Below, one piece after another: positions 36,176 to 50,805 of a stretch of 64,000 bases of DNA. The position numbers were made by a program, and so were the translations under genes. The notes below the pieces were generated by a model that saw nothing but the letters and a program-made list of their open reading frames with translations, made no database searches and was not told the DNA's origin. This stretch comes from Lagopus muta (lineage: Eukaryota; Chordata; Aves; Galliformes; Phasianidae): positions 38,650,603 to 38,714,602 of the forward strand of contig NC_064435.1 of assembly GCF_023343835.1 (NCBI RefSeq). Reading direction: 5' to 3'. The first letter of the stretch is position 1; every line of letters starts with the position of its first letter.

Positions 36176-39100
36176 GTGAGCAGCAGGCCTGCCCGAGCGC
36201 AATAGCTTGGTCAGCTGCAGGATGTTATCACTGCATCAAAAACACAACTAAGCAAGATGTTAAAGCCCAACAGCAACTACATTTAAAAATTAACAGTAAT
36301 TCATCTGAATTAATAACATTAAGAATTTGACAACAGACTCAACGTTTACATAATGAATTGCAATAAATGCTAGGAGTGTCTCATGAATTCTCCTCATAAC
36401 GTTTCTTTTTCTACTACATATAATGTCATCATTTTTGTTACCTCAGGAAAGCAAAATCTAAAGGGCAAAAAAAATTTTTTTTTTTTTGGTTGGTTGGGTT
36501 TTTTTTTGTTTGTTTTTTTGAGGGGGTGAGGGGGAATAGTAGCATTGGCAGCACAAAATTGATGTTATAGTTTTAGACACACAACCACTGATAATTTAGA
36601 TAGCACTTCTGTATAACCAGCATAAGCTGAAGAACATCTAGCTTGCAGCCAGCACGCTCAGTAGGGAAATTTATTAATCCTACTTCTGAATTTCCTCAGG
36701 AGTAATGTCTGTAGATATTTGATAAAAAGATCCAGGCTTGGCAAACAAATATGTTTTGTTGAGTTATGATAGAATTGCACAACCTACTGTTTGACAGATT
36801 CAGTCGTATGATTCAAGCCAAGCTCTTCAGTTTAATGGAAATATATCCTTGTTTTCTGCTTTCTTGAAAAGGCCCTTTCAAACATCACTGGTAGCCATAA
36901 TCCTGTTCCTATGTAGTAATTGTTACAGTACACCTGAAATCAACCCTACCATTCTCATCTTCTAAATAACCATACCCTAACTACCATAAGAAGACATCTT
37001 TGTCTGTCACTGTTATTTCTAGGACAAATCACCAATTCAGTGAAACACAGAAAGGCATTGAGCTCTGAAGTCACATGAATATTACAGCTTTTAGCATATT
37101 CTTCTGTTTGGGTTCTCCAAAATTTACATACATTAGTAAGTCCATTAATTATTTCTTTCATTCTCGTTATTTCTTTCATTCTCATTACTGTACTCCACGT
37201 AACACCAAAGATTTCCCTGGGATGCCACTTCAGTGACAAGAGAAAGACAGTAAGATTTTCTCTTCAACAAACAGAGACACGAGTTGACCAGGTACTTAGG
37301 GTTTGGGGATTAAAAACAAAAAAAAGGTCAGCTGTGTTTGGCAATAGCAGACACACGTTGGCAGGAGGACAAACACATAGGCATTACAGTGGTAGTATGA
37401 AAGTGTAAAAGACGATTGTGTGCTTGTGCTAGGATTACATCCATCAACCTATTTGTGCACTTCAAAAGCACAATACAGTAATTCTGAAGTGTATTCAATT
37501 TCATTTTTTTCACAGGTTATGCTTGGCAAAGACAAGCCTGTTTGTGTAAATCCTAAGGCGTGCTTTAGCAAAATAACTGCCTAGTTAGCACAGGCAATTT
37601 TAACATCACTATATCCAATGTCCTTTGCAATCTCTTACTGTAACTCATACCAATCACATAAAAATGCTTAACATGTACACTGTCAATAAATCACTCCAGG
37701 CTCTATTTCACCTCTCCAAACATTCATTTCCTGTAATATGTAATATACTGTGTATATTACACAGGACATACTGTAACTCATGGCTCCTTGAAATAAATTT
37801 CCCTGATGAAAAACATTAATACCACTGTCCCAGCAAACTTTAAGTCTTTCTGAATCTCCCAGATGCAGAGCTTTAGGGAAGCGTGTGTCTTGAACTCAAG
37901 AGGAAATACTTTGTAGAGATACAATGATAATGTGAATATAGAACAAAACCCAGCAGGTCTAGTGCAGCTATTTATACAGCTAGGATTTACCCTAGTGGCA
38001 TCTCCTAGATTCAGTTGCTATGGTTTTAAGTTTTGTAGCACAGATAGCCTTCTCTTTTACTTACCATTATGTTTCCTTGACTAATAGAGTCACTGCAAAT
38101 AACACATCAATTAAGAACTGTATTTAACAACATCTGCTTGCTGTGGCAGCCTAAAAAACCTGATTTCTTTTTAAAACGTTTCTATATAGACAGGCTGCTG
38201 AGCTATACACACTGCAGCAAGTGTTCCACCTGCTGGACAAAAAGCAGCACTAACTTTCCTTAAGAGGAAACAGATGTAACATATCTGTGATGAAAACAAC
38301 AAAAATAAAAAATAAAAATATCAAGATTCCCTTGTACTTGCCTAAGTGCATTAAGTACACCAACAAAGGTGAAAATGCAGCCAGCTAATTAAAAACGATA
38401 CAAAGAGATTATTTCTTGCGGAGGAGGATCTGTTCTACTTTCCCAATATTTTTCTTTTTATAAGAAAGTCTTTTCTAAAAGGTCTTTTCTCCTTTGTGCT
38501 TTCACAGAGGACTTGCATTACTTGAATCTAAAAGCCTTCTGCCTTTTTTGCTGTTCTGGATTGATAACTGCCTCAATAAGGCAAGTAGAAATAGCTCCTT
38601 CTTTGTCTTCCTTGTTCAGCTCAGATGGAGGCCTAAATGAGAACATCGCATATTGTGTCATCCTAAACCAGCTGAGCATTACCAAATCCCCATGTCCCCC
38701 AGCAGCCCCAGACCAGGAGCCAGGTACCACAGGCATTCCCCATCCATATCAGCCCAGAGGGAGAGCTCCTCTGCCTTCCACTGTGAATGATGAGAGGTAC
38801 TGTATGTGGCTGAATCTGCCTCCCAGAGAGTTGTGAAAAAGCCTTTTGGCAGTGTATAGCTCTGTATCAAGATAGAGGATGCTTTCCATTGAATCAGAGG
38901 TTTGGGAACATGATCTTCACTTTAGTCCATGTAGTTCTTTCAAAACTCCAGTATATTTCTTAATTGCTTGTTCCTCTGAGACCACCAACAGCAGTCCTTC
39001 ATCAAGGTACTGCCCAAGCCTTAAGCAGGTCAAGGATGCAAATGAAGAGGCTACAGATCTCCTTTTACATAATCCACTCTCCTCCAAATCCCACATGCCA

Positions 39101-42100
39101 TCAAGAGGCAGGAAGATTGCAAAATCGCTCCTAGAGCTAGGAAATGATGGTTTACAAAATCTTGCAAGAGTGTTCAGAAACCTTAAATCTGACTAGCAAG
39201 TAATACCAATATTGGCTTTGCTTTTTCTAGACCCTGAAAACAAAAGCTTTCTGCTTACAAATGTTGTATTCACCACATTGCCTTCAGTGATAATAAATAA
39301 TGCTATGGAATTTATTTTGATAAATTAAAGACCATACATCAAGTTCAGATGAAGCTGGTTGGAAACTTCATATTTTATGCTGCCAGAGGCAACACAGAAC
39401 AGTCATCTGCAAAAATATACATACTTATGTACACATATCAATATATATATCCATATAGAGGTATATAGACATATCAGCTATTTTAGAGGAACAGAAAGCT
39501 AAGGAAAGGAAATATTTAAACAAAATATGCAATGATTAGGAGATAAGCCATAAGCTGCAATCTAAGAGAAAAGTAATTTAAGAAGCAAAATTACACAGAA
39601 GAACACTTATGACAGCTGTAAGAATCGGGAATAAAAGCATTGTAGAACAGTGATGAGAAAAGACTGCATTTAAGTAAACTAATAAAACAGTATAACTGTA
39701 TTGCTATTAAATCCTCAGAAATAATGAGGGCACAGCAGAAATGCTCAATGAGCAGTTCATTTAACTGCTTTACACACGGATAATCAGGTGCAGACAGACA
39801 ATAAGGTCGATGAAATTCTACTTTATTTCAGCAGTAAGTAAGGAGAATCCTGTAATGAACTTACTGAAGTTTGATATTTTTTTAAAAAGACTTGACCTAT
39901 CAGCTTGAAAAACAAGTGGCAGAGGAACTCTGAAGAATTTTCAGAAGATCAGAGAGTACTCTGGAAGAGTTAGGACAATGAATGAAAGTCAGCCTGCATC
40001 ACTATGAAAATGTATAAATGCGCAAACTTCCATCTTACAGGGCCTGCCAACCACATAAAAGTGCTACGTAAAACAAAACTGCCTACAGCAGGATTCAGTC
40101 AATAAAATGTTGATAATAGTAATGATACTTTAATACGAGTGCACTTACATTAGATAATGGCAACCAATGGTAAAATTTCTGATGGTATTACAAGTCTGGC
40201 TGATAATAATAAACAGTGTCAATGCAACATATGCTGATCACATTCACATCAACAAATGAAGGCACTTCAATATAACACTTCTGGAAGAAAATAAAGTCTT
40301 GACAGAAGACACAAATGTTAGAGAAGAGGCAAATAACAGAAAGGGTAGTGTTCACTGTTGCAGAGCAATCTATGTTGCATGGTGATGTGGACACAAGCAA
40401 TCCCAGTGTATTTGAAGATAAGAAAATGTAAAGTCATGCACAGGAACAAAGACAATGACTTCTGTTCTGGTAACCAGGAAAGGATGATCAACTGAACATG
40501 GGTTCTTGAGAATTGTTTGCCCAGAGGGGCTTATGTGAATCTGGGGTGTTTAAAAGGAGCAATATGAAGCAGGAAAAGATTATAAGAGAGAAGAGCTTCT
40601 GTTATCTGTTTTTGGCAATGCTGCATTTTCTTTTAGAAAGGCATAGCCAGATCTCAAGGCAATACGTTAAGAAGAGCATTGACAAACTACAGTGACATCA
40701 AAGATGAATACAGGAATGATTCAGACATTTGATGGTGCAGGACTCCAGAAAAATCAATCTTCTTAGCTTAACAAAGTAAAACTGAAGCAACGACTTGATC
40801 ACATCCTTTAAGTACCCAGACACAAAGCGCTGGGACTACAATGCTCTTCATTCCAGCAAAATATAGCAAGATATAGCAAAATTCAATGGTTAGAAGTTGA
40901 AGCCAGAAATTTAGAAAAGATAGGACATAAATGTTAATAGCAGTGCTTACCAATTTGTTATTTTTTCCCCTATTATTTAATAGTTAGCACCTAAGATTGT
41001 CAGCTTATTCTGAATATCAAAACTGATGCACACAAAAAAAATCATTAAGCTTGCCCTTGTATCATTCAATTATATTACTAAAAAGAATTCACAATAGGAC
41101 TGTTTTTAAATCCCCTCAGATTAGATTAACATCATCAGATTTTATTATACCTAATTACCAAGTACATAAATCTGGATGATTTTATTAAAATGCAAACCAA
41201 GTAATAAAATTTGTTTGTTTGTTTGTTTTTTAAATGGATTAAAGATGCAAACGCTTAAGTCAGGTCTCTGTTGAGATAGAGTTTGATTTGGGGCCAAAAG
41301 GTATTCATGTTAGAGAACTGATTGTTTTTTCTTAGGCTTTCAAAACAAAACGTTCTCAATCACAGACCGGATCTGCAACATAGCACCTCCAAAAGATACA
41401 TTTAAACAAAGGAAGGGAGAAAAGATCCTTAGACATATTCTTGGGAAAGCTCAAATAAAGGGGTTTGCTGCACTACTCACACACAAAAAAAACATGTTGG
41501 GGAGATAGCAAGTCATGTAAGTAGATAAACAATGTGATTTACACACCTCAGGCAGTTGAAGTTCTCAGCATTTCTTCTGTAGAAAGGTATTTTAATATCT
41601 CTTCATATTTAAGCATATACACTTGTTTACTGACATTGATCTGCACCACTTTGTAAACTAAATTAAAGCCAAAACAAAAAGGTTAAAATTAAAATATCAT
41701 TCCTGTCCTCAAAGATCAATTGTTTGGCCTTTTTTAAACTTCCTGTTTTGCTATATAGGAACTCTTCTTTATCACACTTGATTCAAGGAACATGCTATTA
41801 TTGTTTTGCTTTGCTTTACTCCCCATCAGCAAAAAAACTACTGCACCTGAACAAGACTCTAAACCCCTTTTCCATGCATGTTTTCTCACAGAATAATCTG
41901 ACATCAGTAGATTGTTTGCTTTTAACCCTGACATCCCCCTGACCTATTTTTGAAACAAATCTTATTTTAGGATGTCCTGACTCGGGTACTAAATTGGAAA
42001 CCCTGGTGTGAATTTTATAGAACACTATTTCCTTTTATAGAGGATGTTCACAGCTAATCTGTCATCTAAAGGGCAGACAGAGGCCAGAAGGCTAGGAAGC

Positions 42101-42135
42101 CAAGACAGGTGGCCTAGCAGAAGCCTGAAACATAA

Positions 42136-42138
<3 letters not shown>
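36176..42138. other. Non-coding, nothing recognised
   Basis: About 6 kb of AT-rich sequence. It holds a T-rich run at 36473-36520, a small duplicated TTTCTTTCATTCTC unit at about 37151-37182, a hairpin-forming inverted repeat at 37730-37765, TA-rich sequence near 39430-39470 and a GTTT run at 41211-41230. The mildly GC-richer segment at 38500-39200 has open frames on both strands but no family resemblance. Confidence 0.5.

Positions 42139-42195
<57 letters not shown>
42139..42195. repeat. (TA)n microsatellite
   Basis: About 27 uninterrupted TA units from 42141 to 42195, preceded by ACACA. It is a perfect dinucleotide tract and so likely length-polymorphic. Confidence 0.97.
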
Positions 42196-42198
<3 letters not shown>

Positions 42199-45100
42199 AG
42201 CATTTTGTAGAAGATCATGAGGAATCAGAGTATTTTCTCACTTTACCCTGTTTTATCAAAGCTACAAAAACAGCTGTGCAACAGGATAGGGAAATACTGA
42301 TCAGAAAAGCTTTCTTGCAGAGCAGCTCTTCTTCCTGACAGAGACAGGCAGCACATTCACCCTGTTCCCCAAAGCTCCTCTCCCAGGAAGTTACATAAGG
42401 AAACGAAAAATGCATGTTTATTCAGGCATCCCTGGTGACCATGCAAACACCGTTTGTCCTCACATGTTTTTAACATACTTAAGACACACCAGTCCTCCCT
42501 TTGTCCTATTAAGTTATCAATAATAATGTAGTTGCTTAAATTAATCTTCCATTAAGCATCACTCTTTTCATTCACTGGCAAGCCGTCAACTACGAGCTCT
42601 GTACATCACCATCTGGCTCAGTGCATGTGCTGTGCATGGCAGTACTGTCCCCAGGCAGCCATAAGCACAAGGTCTGGGACTCTCCAGCATGTCAGTCACT
42701 ACTTAATGCCACGCTCCTTGTATCCTGATAAGGTGGAGTGATTCTGCAAACAAAGCACAGTTTGTCCTTATGCAACCAAGATAGCATGGAGATAGACGAC
42801 TTAAGTCTGTGGGAGTTATCTGGAACCTGGAACAGTAGCAGAAACAGGTAACATCAATCCGCATGCAGCTACTGTGCCTCAAATGCATCTAATTCTCTCA
42901 GCTCCTTCATTTAGGCATGAACTAGGAATGGGATTTCTAATATGCAACACAATGTTTGGTGTCAGTATGACCCAAATTACATTGCAGAAACATTCTCTTG
43001 CCCCTAACTTTAATGAAAGGATGTGGAGCAGCAGGAAGTAGTGTTCTTAAGTCATAATGTTGAGTCAACTTTAACAAGGAAAGCCAACCACAACCATGCC
43101 CAACTGCACAGCCCCAGCATCAGCTCAGCGTGGGGTTTCCCTAAAACACAACTGAATACTGAGCAACTCCCAAATGTGGACCAGCAGCACATGTGCTCCT
43201 TCTTTTCCATGCCAGCTCTCCATTGTACTGAAGGTCTTGATTTGGTTGCCCCATTCAGCTGAAGGCATCAGAAAAATTCCTCCTGAAGGTAGTGATTTAC
43301 AGACTAAACGAATAGGCTTTATCTTGCTTAACTGTACTAAGCTCAAACCAAAAGGAAGAAATACTGTCAAAGATACAACACAGAGGAGTTAACTTACTGA
43401 AAAATTTCCATTTTGAACACAGCAATACCCTTTCCAGATGTTACCTCATTAAAGAGGGACACAAGTGTGGTATTTGGGGAAGGGGCTTGCAAAGCATGGA
43501 CAGTCATATTTCCTCTCTAAGATGTCTGGTGGAGATGGTAGACAAACTTTATAAACTTAAGAACCATTACTTGATTCATAAATGCTGAACAATTTTTACT
43601 GTCTCTCCTCCCAGTGGCCCTACACACATTCTGCACAAACATCCTCATCTCCTCTTTAAAGTAGAAGTGACAGTTCCAATAATCAACAGGTTGTGCAGTG
43701 ATTCTAGATTTGTGGTACTGTGTATTGGTGTCCTATTTTATGCTATGCTATCATCTTGAAATATATTTTCAAACCAGTTAAATATGATTTGTCAGCAATT
43801 ACACCCTTATATTGGGCTAGCATATCCCTTGTTAATTAAAATAGCTTTGTAATACAGCCTTGCCAAGTATTTTAGCTCTGGAGCCTGTGAGCCCAAACCA
43901 TCATCAGCTCCACAAGTTTCTTAATTTACACCTACTGAGATAGGATCAGCAGACTTGGGTTTGGTTAAATGAAATTTCTGTTTGGATTACAGACTGACAC
44001 TGCCTACATATGGGTGTACACATCAGGACAAATAGACACCACAGGTGGCCACTATTCAAATGAAAAACATTACAGAAGGTTGCCTGGATAACAGAAAATA
44101 GATGAAGGTATACAAAATAAGCATTTACTCTTACTGTATTTCAAATAATACAAAATGAATTTTGCCAGATTCAGATTTAACATAAGCATTATAAAGCTTT
44201 TTTAAAGATATGGTATTATAATGAAATATGTATGTCCAAGTGAGAATTGTTACACATGCACCAAAGCTTTCAAAACTGACTGGCAATTTTTAGGTTAGTT
44301 GTATCAATTTAGTGCTTTACTTTCAAGAGACCAAGCATTTCTTTTTGAGAAGAACTAATCAAAATCATTTCCACACACTTATGACATAAATGCAGCTGAG
44401 AATACTTTGAAATGAATAGAAATTTTACCTCCTATTTCCTTCTCAATAAGCTTTAATTAGAAGGTTAGTTTTCAGTGAAGCTTTCTAGCACAAGATCTGC
44501 TATTTGCAAATTATATATTTTTTTAATAATAACTTCCAGAAGATAGTATAGTGATACTGAAGAAAAAAAAAAAAAAAGAAAGAAAAAAAAAAGAAATAAG
44601 GCAAAAAAAAATTATGTTTTGCTTTTAAATGGAGTCAGATATTGCAAAGTCCTGTTTCTAACTAAAGTAATCCTCATTACATAAATCTTTGCATATTTCT
44701 GCCAAGGTGTCTGTGATAAAAAGAGCTGAGCTAATTCAATCTGAAATATTTAAGTTACACTTAAGGAAGTGTACTTTTGATTTGCACTGTCTCCAACTTC
44801 AGTATTCAATTGATTCAATTGCAATTGGTCATGCCAAATACTTGATTACATTATTGGTTTTCTAGTATGAATCAATTTCCCTGTTTGATTCAGGGACTTG
44901 CTCACTACTGCAGTTTAAGTGAAATTGGCATCCAGGGACATAACACAGTAACCTGATGCCATGAAGTGTTCAAATAAAAAATTACAGAGCTTTTAGTAGT
45001 GGAAACAACAAGTAAATCTTGAGGCAAGCTAATTACATTTTCTACTATTTTTTCACCAGTTAAAATCTTCCCTCCTTGTCTCAGATGCACACCTTATTAT

Positions 45101-46124
45101 CAGGTCTGTGTGTGCTTTTAGGATTAGTTGTGCTCAAGGTAATACCATCACCTTCAGGAGACAGGAGGAGTTTGCACAGCCCAAGTACAGCTTTCCCACC
45201 TTCCTTTTCTCATTCTTTCCCATCTCTCCTTTTCTCACAAAATCGTACACAGCCATTTGATTTTCAATGATTGCTGCCTGCATGTTCACCTACGGCTATA
45301 ATTATACCTTATAGCAGAGTTTACAAGGCAAGGTGAGCATCTCCTGTTGTGACATATAATAAACTGAATAAAATACAGTAAGTGACCTCAGTTTCTCAAT
45401 CTATTCACCAAGCATGACTATCAAAAAATTCACAGACACACAGCACAGCAGAGTAAAGAAAAACATCCTAGATGGGCAGTTAACAGCAGTGGACTAGAAC
45501 CATCGTATTTACCCATGTCACTCACAATTTTATTTTATTTTTTTTTTATATATATATATAAAGAACTGTTACTACAGCAATGGTACAACCACAAGGACCT
45601 CTTCCATTCAACATCTTGCATTTTACTAATAAGGTAACTCTACAAAAGACTGAAAACACACAGATGTAAGAAGCAATTCCTCTAACAGGAACTAAATAGC
45701 AGAAAACAATAATCCAATACATTTTCCACAGAAAAAAAAGATGCTTTTTTTAAAATGGTTTTTATACACATAAATACACACTCCTTATCACCATAATGCA
45801 GAGAAAACTCTTGAGACACTTTGTTTTGCTCTATAAATGATTCCATATGTCATTCCTCCTCTTCACTAAGTCTGAACTGAGTATTATTTCTCTTTCACTT
45901 AAACCTCTAACCTTCATTAACACTCATATTTCAGTCATCTGTTACAGCTGGTCTCTTAACCACAAGTGAGGTACTCTTATATTGTGTATCTACAGTACCT
46001 GGAGCCATTGCCTTGTTACAGAATCACAATGCAGACAACAGTTTTCAAACCATCAGTTATGTTATATATATGAAATGTAAAAGCCAAGCCAATGTTTTTT
46101 GGACAATTTCTCAGTTGCTGTACT
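42196..46124. other. Non-coding, nothing recognised
   Basis: AT-rich with an A/GA-rich run at 44562-44612 and a T/TA run at 45535-45561. No gene seen; all frames are short and unrelated to known families. Confidence 0.5.
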
Positions 46125-46185
46125 TGCTCAGTGGTTGTACAAGATGATCTTAATGGTCTTTTCCAACCTTAAAGATCCTGGACTA
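46125..46185 (+). mobile_element. CR1 3'-terminal trace
   Basis: TGGTTGTACAAGATGATCTT then AATGGTCTTTTCCAACCTTAA matches the forward CR1 terminal segment. Confidence 0.75.
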
Positions 46186-46560
46186 AAACTAAATCTTTGC
46201 TTTGAACAAAATGCCACTCTAAATTAGCAAAAAAGATTGTGTAGTAAATGAGTTTAGTTTTCTAACTACACATGATAGAGATGGGTGAATTTAGGCAAGT
46301 CTTGAGGACAAGGTGCAATCCTGAATGCATGAGTCTTCAAATTAATTAAAATATTAGTATCAAAATATTAATAATAATGAAAATGGTATTTTAACATGGA
46401 GTAACAGAAAGTATGCTACAGGATGAGAAGACAGTGATTAAACATCACATGGCTATCTTTGTGAAATACTATAGGAGCAATTTGTCAAACTGATTTCCAC
46501 CAAATTATCCATCATCACAATAACTACACAGCTCCTTCTCTACCACTAGCAAGGGCAGGT
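46186..46560. other. Non-coding, nothing recognised
   Basis: AT-rich sequence between two CR1 pieces; nothing identified. Confidence 0.5.
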
Positions 46561-46810
46561 GCCTGCTCCTGTACAGGTGTTCTTGGGAAGATGAAGAGTA
46601 TGAGACTAACAATGGCTGCTGGTGAATGAACAGCATGGAACAGCATCAGGTCAGAGTCAGGTTGGGTGTTAGGGAAAGGTTCTTCACCAGAGAGAGGCTG
46701 GGATCTGGAACAGGCTCCTCAGGGCAGTGGTCATGGTCCTAAACTGCCAGAGTTCAAGGAGTGTTTGGACAACACTTTGTCACATGGATTGATTTTGGTG
46801 TGGATGCTCC
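46561..46810 (+). mobile_element. CR1 LINE 3' fragment, partial
   Basis: Forward CR1 3' region: GGGAAAGGTTCTTCACCAGAG, GGAACAGGCTCCTCAGGGCAG and AGAGTTCAAGGAGTGTTTGGAC. The terminal GATCTT..CCAACC block is absent. The left limit is approximate. Confidence 0.75.
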
Positions 46811-47117
46811 TTATTGGTCTGTAACAACTTGGGATATTTTGTGATGTGATGAAATGTGGAAGATGGCTGAGAGAGATGAGGACCTGGGATTAATTCTAGA
46901 GGAAATGAAAGGGAAGGATGTGGAGTTGTCTGATGTACAGCTGAGTAAGGAGAATATCTGCAAAGATGAAGGACAGGAGCTCCCTGCGGGAATTTAGGTA
47001 TCCTGCCAAGTTCCATTATTTTCATGTATAGTCTCTTGCTAACTGTGCCCTCACTGCTGGATCCAGCATGGGAAATACATGTAACAAATGGAGCAGCTCT
47101 ATATTTTGTGCCTGCTA
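46811..47117. other. Non-coding, nothing recognised
   Basis: A minus-strand frame spans 46780-47121 but overlaps CR1 sequence and has no family features. Confidence 0.5.
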
Positions 47118-47215
47118 ACACAGAATCACAGAATGGCCAGGGTTGGAAGGGACCTCAAGGATCATGAATCTCCAACCCCCCTGCTACATGCAGGGCCACC
47201 AACCTCCACATTTAA
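47118..47215 (-). mobile_element. CR1 LINE 3'-terminal fragment
   Basis: ACACAGAATCACAGAATGGC, AGGGTTGGAAGGGACCTCAAGG and CTCCAACCCCCCTGCTAC are the reversed terminus of a common CR1 subfamily. It is well preserved but only about 100 bp long. Confidence 0.9.
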
Positions 47216-50210
47216 TTCTAAACCAATCACAATGATGACAATCTTGAAACAGCATTTAGTCACACAATATTTCATATTGCAAAGGCAAATGCTTACATGA
47301 TGATACAATTCTATTTGCATTGAAAAAAAAGCTAATAAAGTACTTTCTTATTATCTTTACTTCTATTGGAGGGAAATAAATTGAGATAATTCATTTTTCT
47401 TTTGGCCAAGCAGAACATCTGATCACTATCTTTTCTTTAAGGCTTTACATTTTGAAACCTCTGTCCCCACCTTTATTTCTCTCTCTTCACATGTTGTGTG
47501 AAAACACACAAGACTCACCTGAGGTATCCCATCTATTTTGAATAGCAAAATTGTCAACTTGGGTGTCACACATGTTCTTCTTCATGTGTGTCAATACGAC
47601 CTTCATTCAGTTTCACAGCAGCTTTCCTGACCCAGATCATTAAGAGTATGAAGAGAAAATTAAGAGATATAGCTACCGTATTTTATTTCACACTGAAGGG
47701 AACCAGCCTGGCAACTTCAGTCTGTTGTGGTATCCCAACAGAGGTATAACTCCGCACTGAGGAAGAGCAGCTGCTCAAAGTGGTCTACATCATTTATAAC
47801 CCATAGTATTGTTAGAAAAGTGATGTGGTTCACACACTAGTGTCACTTCAAGTCTATTCCCTTACTCATTTATTTTTACCAGTTATTTTCTTTATATTTG
47901 TTACTTTATTAAACTGTGTTTGTAGGTGTTTTTTTTTTTAGCAGAAATTCACCTTGTTGCTCTCAGGCTCTTTCTCCAAATTACCAGGGCCATTTTTATT
48001 TCTAATGTTATCCTATAGTGTTTTCAGCCCTTATCACATGGATAAAATTCATTAAATAAGTCTATATATTTATTCAATTCATTGCTCAAACTACAACATA
48101 GAGACACATATGGACCACATCAGGATCACATCTAAAGCAAATTATATATATATATATATGTATAAAATTACAGGTTAGAATAGTTATTAAATTGAGATCA
48201 CAATTCTTTAATTTAAGAGACAGTAACATATAACATCAGAAGTTCTGCTATCATCTAGTTTTACACATTGTTTCACTCTAAAAGAACCAACTACTTACTC
48301 TGCTAACAAAGGAAATCAGATCAGTTTAACAAAAGTAATTCTTGGATACGATATTAGCAAATCTGAGATAACTAATCCTCTTTAAAATCTCACTGTACCC
48401 ATCACTATAAAGCTATTGATTTTAATGCCTAATACAGACAACAGCCAATTACACTCCCTTCTGCCTCACCTTTCCCCTCAATTACTTTTTGCATTTCCAT
48501 GCTGTCATTTTTGTATTAGCAATATTTTATCAAATAAAAAGCAGTGAGAACCTATAAATACAGCACAGTGTCTCAGAAGACAGTGTTCTTGCTCTTGCTA
48601 GAAGAAGAGGGAAAACTTGTTTGGCAAATACACTTTCCAAGCTTTGACAATCAAAGTTAAAACTGACAGTGTTTGCCTTCCTGCTATCAAGGATAACAGA
48701 GGTAGACTTTGGAAATGAGTTTGTTTCTCTCACATGAGAGTGAATCATGAGAACTCCTGGAGGTTACAGATACTGGAAAATATCTGTAATTCCTGTATGC
48801 TACTGTAGTTCTATTTTAGGTAGTATGAAAAGTCAAGTTAATGTGGTTTGTTTATAGGAGACATCACAACGCCTTCATTGTTATTCATCACTTGGCACAG
48901 AGGGAAGCTTGGAGTATTTCCAGACAGTTCTCAGACCAGAGTAATTTCACATAACACTTAAGACAGCTGAAGAAGCAGCAGTAGCAGGAGGGATTTATCT
49001 AGCTCAGACACAGAGATTCACATCGCTCGAGAACACTTCAGATTCATGATAAACTTAACTCCAAAGGAACTACCTATATTGTATGAGCAAGTACATATTC
49101 CAGCCAAGATCCCTTTGCTGTTTCATAAGGCCGCAGGTTTTCAGTACAACTTGTGTCACATCTGCCAGCCTCAAATGGTACATCACAAATGACATTAGAC
49201 TCTTAAGTTTAGGCAATGATGGAATTGTTTGGGTAATTAAATGATTTGAGGAAGAATACATTGGAAACCTTGAGAGAATATCTCAGAAGCTGCAAATGAG
49301 AACACAGTACACAGGAAAGTCTACAAGCTTTTCCAAATCTCAGAGACACACTACGGCCTTATTGCTGATGTAAATTCAAAGACAAAGGTAACTTTCCTGG
49401 CACCCAGTTATAAAATGTTTGAAACACTGTTCAGTTATTACGACATTTGGTCCTTTCCTCTAAACCATGAGCAAAAATAGTATTGTAAGATTCTGAAGAA
49501 AGAAGCATCTGAAAAGATTAGTACATACCACAGTATGTCTTTGTCTACAAAGTCAGTTTGTCAAGCTCCTCTCCATGGAACAGCAACACAATTTTACACA
49601 TGGAAAGATCCCTTTCAGATCTCTAACCTCTGTAAAACACAAGAATATTAAAACTGACAGAAGTGACTGGCTTAAAAGCCTCCCTGATAACTTTCTGAAA
49701 AAGCATTTATTGTGGTTGTAGATCATCAACAACATCCAGTTTCCAACAACATCAACAACAAAAAAAAGAATTGCCACTAATGGCAGCATCACTATGACAC
49801 AAACAATAATCTTACTATTGAAAAAAAAGATTGATCATTGAAAACCAATATGAAAGGCAGATTGTTTGTAACTCACAACTGGCAATATTTTCTGAAGGTG
49901 TTGGATAGTGGAGTGAGCAATGGAGGAAATGGAGCAGTGAAGGCAACAGTTCTTCACCAAGAAAGAGGAAAAAGTACGGTTGCCAAGTTGCTCATCAGGA
50001 GAAGTTGGAAGCAGCATAGGTTACACAGCAGGAGTCTAGGAAATTTATTATATACCATTTAAGGGAAAATTCTCATTTTATATGCACCTTCCTGCACTGC
50101 CAGCCCTTAAATGAGCACACTGCATGCACCTGAGTTCTCCTGGGTAGGCCCTGCCTTCCCACCAGGTGCTCAATCACTGTTTCAAGCCAAGACTTAACAT
50201 CTTCACTACA
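47216..50210. other. Non-coding, nothing recognised
   Basis: AT-rich with a T run at 47929-47939 and a TA run at 48145-48160. No gene seen. Confidence 0.5.
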
Positions 50211-50355
50211 GAATCATAGCATTGCACAGACTGCAAAACCTTAAAGATCATCAAGTCCAACCACAACCTACCATTCTATCCTAACTCCAACAACCCTCTG
50301 CTAAATCATCTCTGTGAGCACCACATCCAAACGGTTTTTAAACATCTCCAGAGAC
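50211..50355 (-). mobile_element. CR1 LINE 3'-end fragment
   Basis: CAGAATCATAGCATTGCACAG, then AAAGATCATCAAGTCCAACC and GAGCACCACATCCAAACGG: reversed CR1 end of the same subfamily as the copies at 14044 and 18733. Confidence 0.88.
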
Positions 50356-50805
50356 TCAGTGCAGCCAATATTTTTTTTTCTTATGTAAAGCAGTAATATT
50401 GCAATGTTGCATAAAGTAAATCCAAACTAAAATACAATAAACAAATTGATTCTGAGTTAGGAAGAGCAGTTAGATGTAAAACATGCTCCCCTTCTGAAGC
50501 TTGGGATTTATATAGTTATTTCTGTAATACTGGGGTTACACGCACACAAGTTTTATGAAGGCTATTTGGGAACTTTAAAATGAAAATTCATGTCCAAGGA
50601 TGTGTGTTGTAGCCACAGACCATTGTACAAATAGAGGAAACAGAGCAAATACGTCAAGGCTGTCAGGCAACTGAACAAGTTTGAACATGTCATGCTGTTA
50701 CTGCAGCAGGCAGCTTCACTACAGCAGTAAGCTCCTATTGAGTGAATTGTTAGTAGGGCATCTATTTTGACAGCAATAGGTACTCATTCCAAATTAGCCT
50801 GGGTA
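50356..50805. other. Non-coding, nothing recognised
   Basis: No gene or repeat identified. Confidence 0.5.

Noticed and set aside
38513-39196. Possible coding exons (frames of about 105 codons on the plus strand)
   Set aside because: Frames exist on both strands, show no recognisable domain, and I saw no convincing flanking splice sites or conserved pattern.
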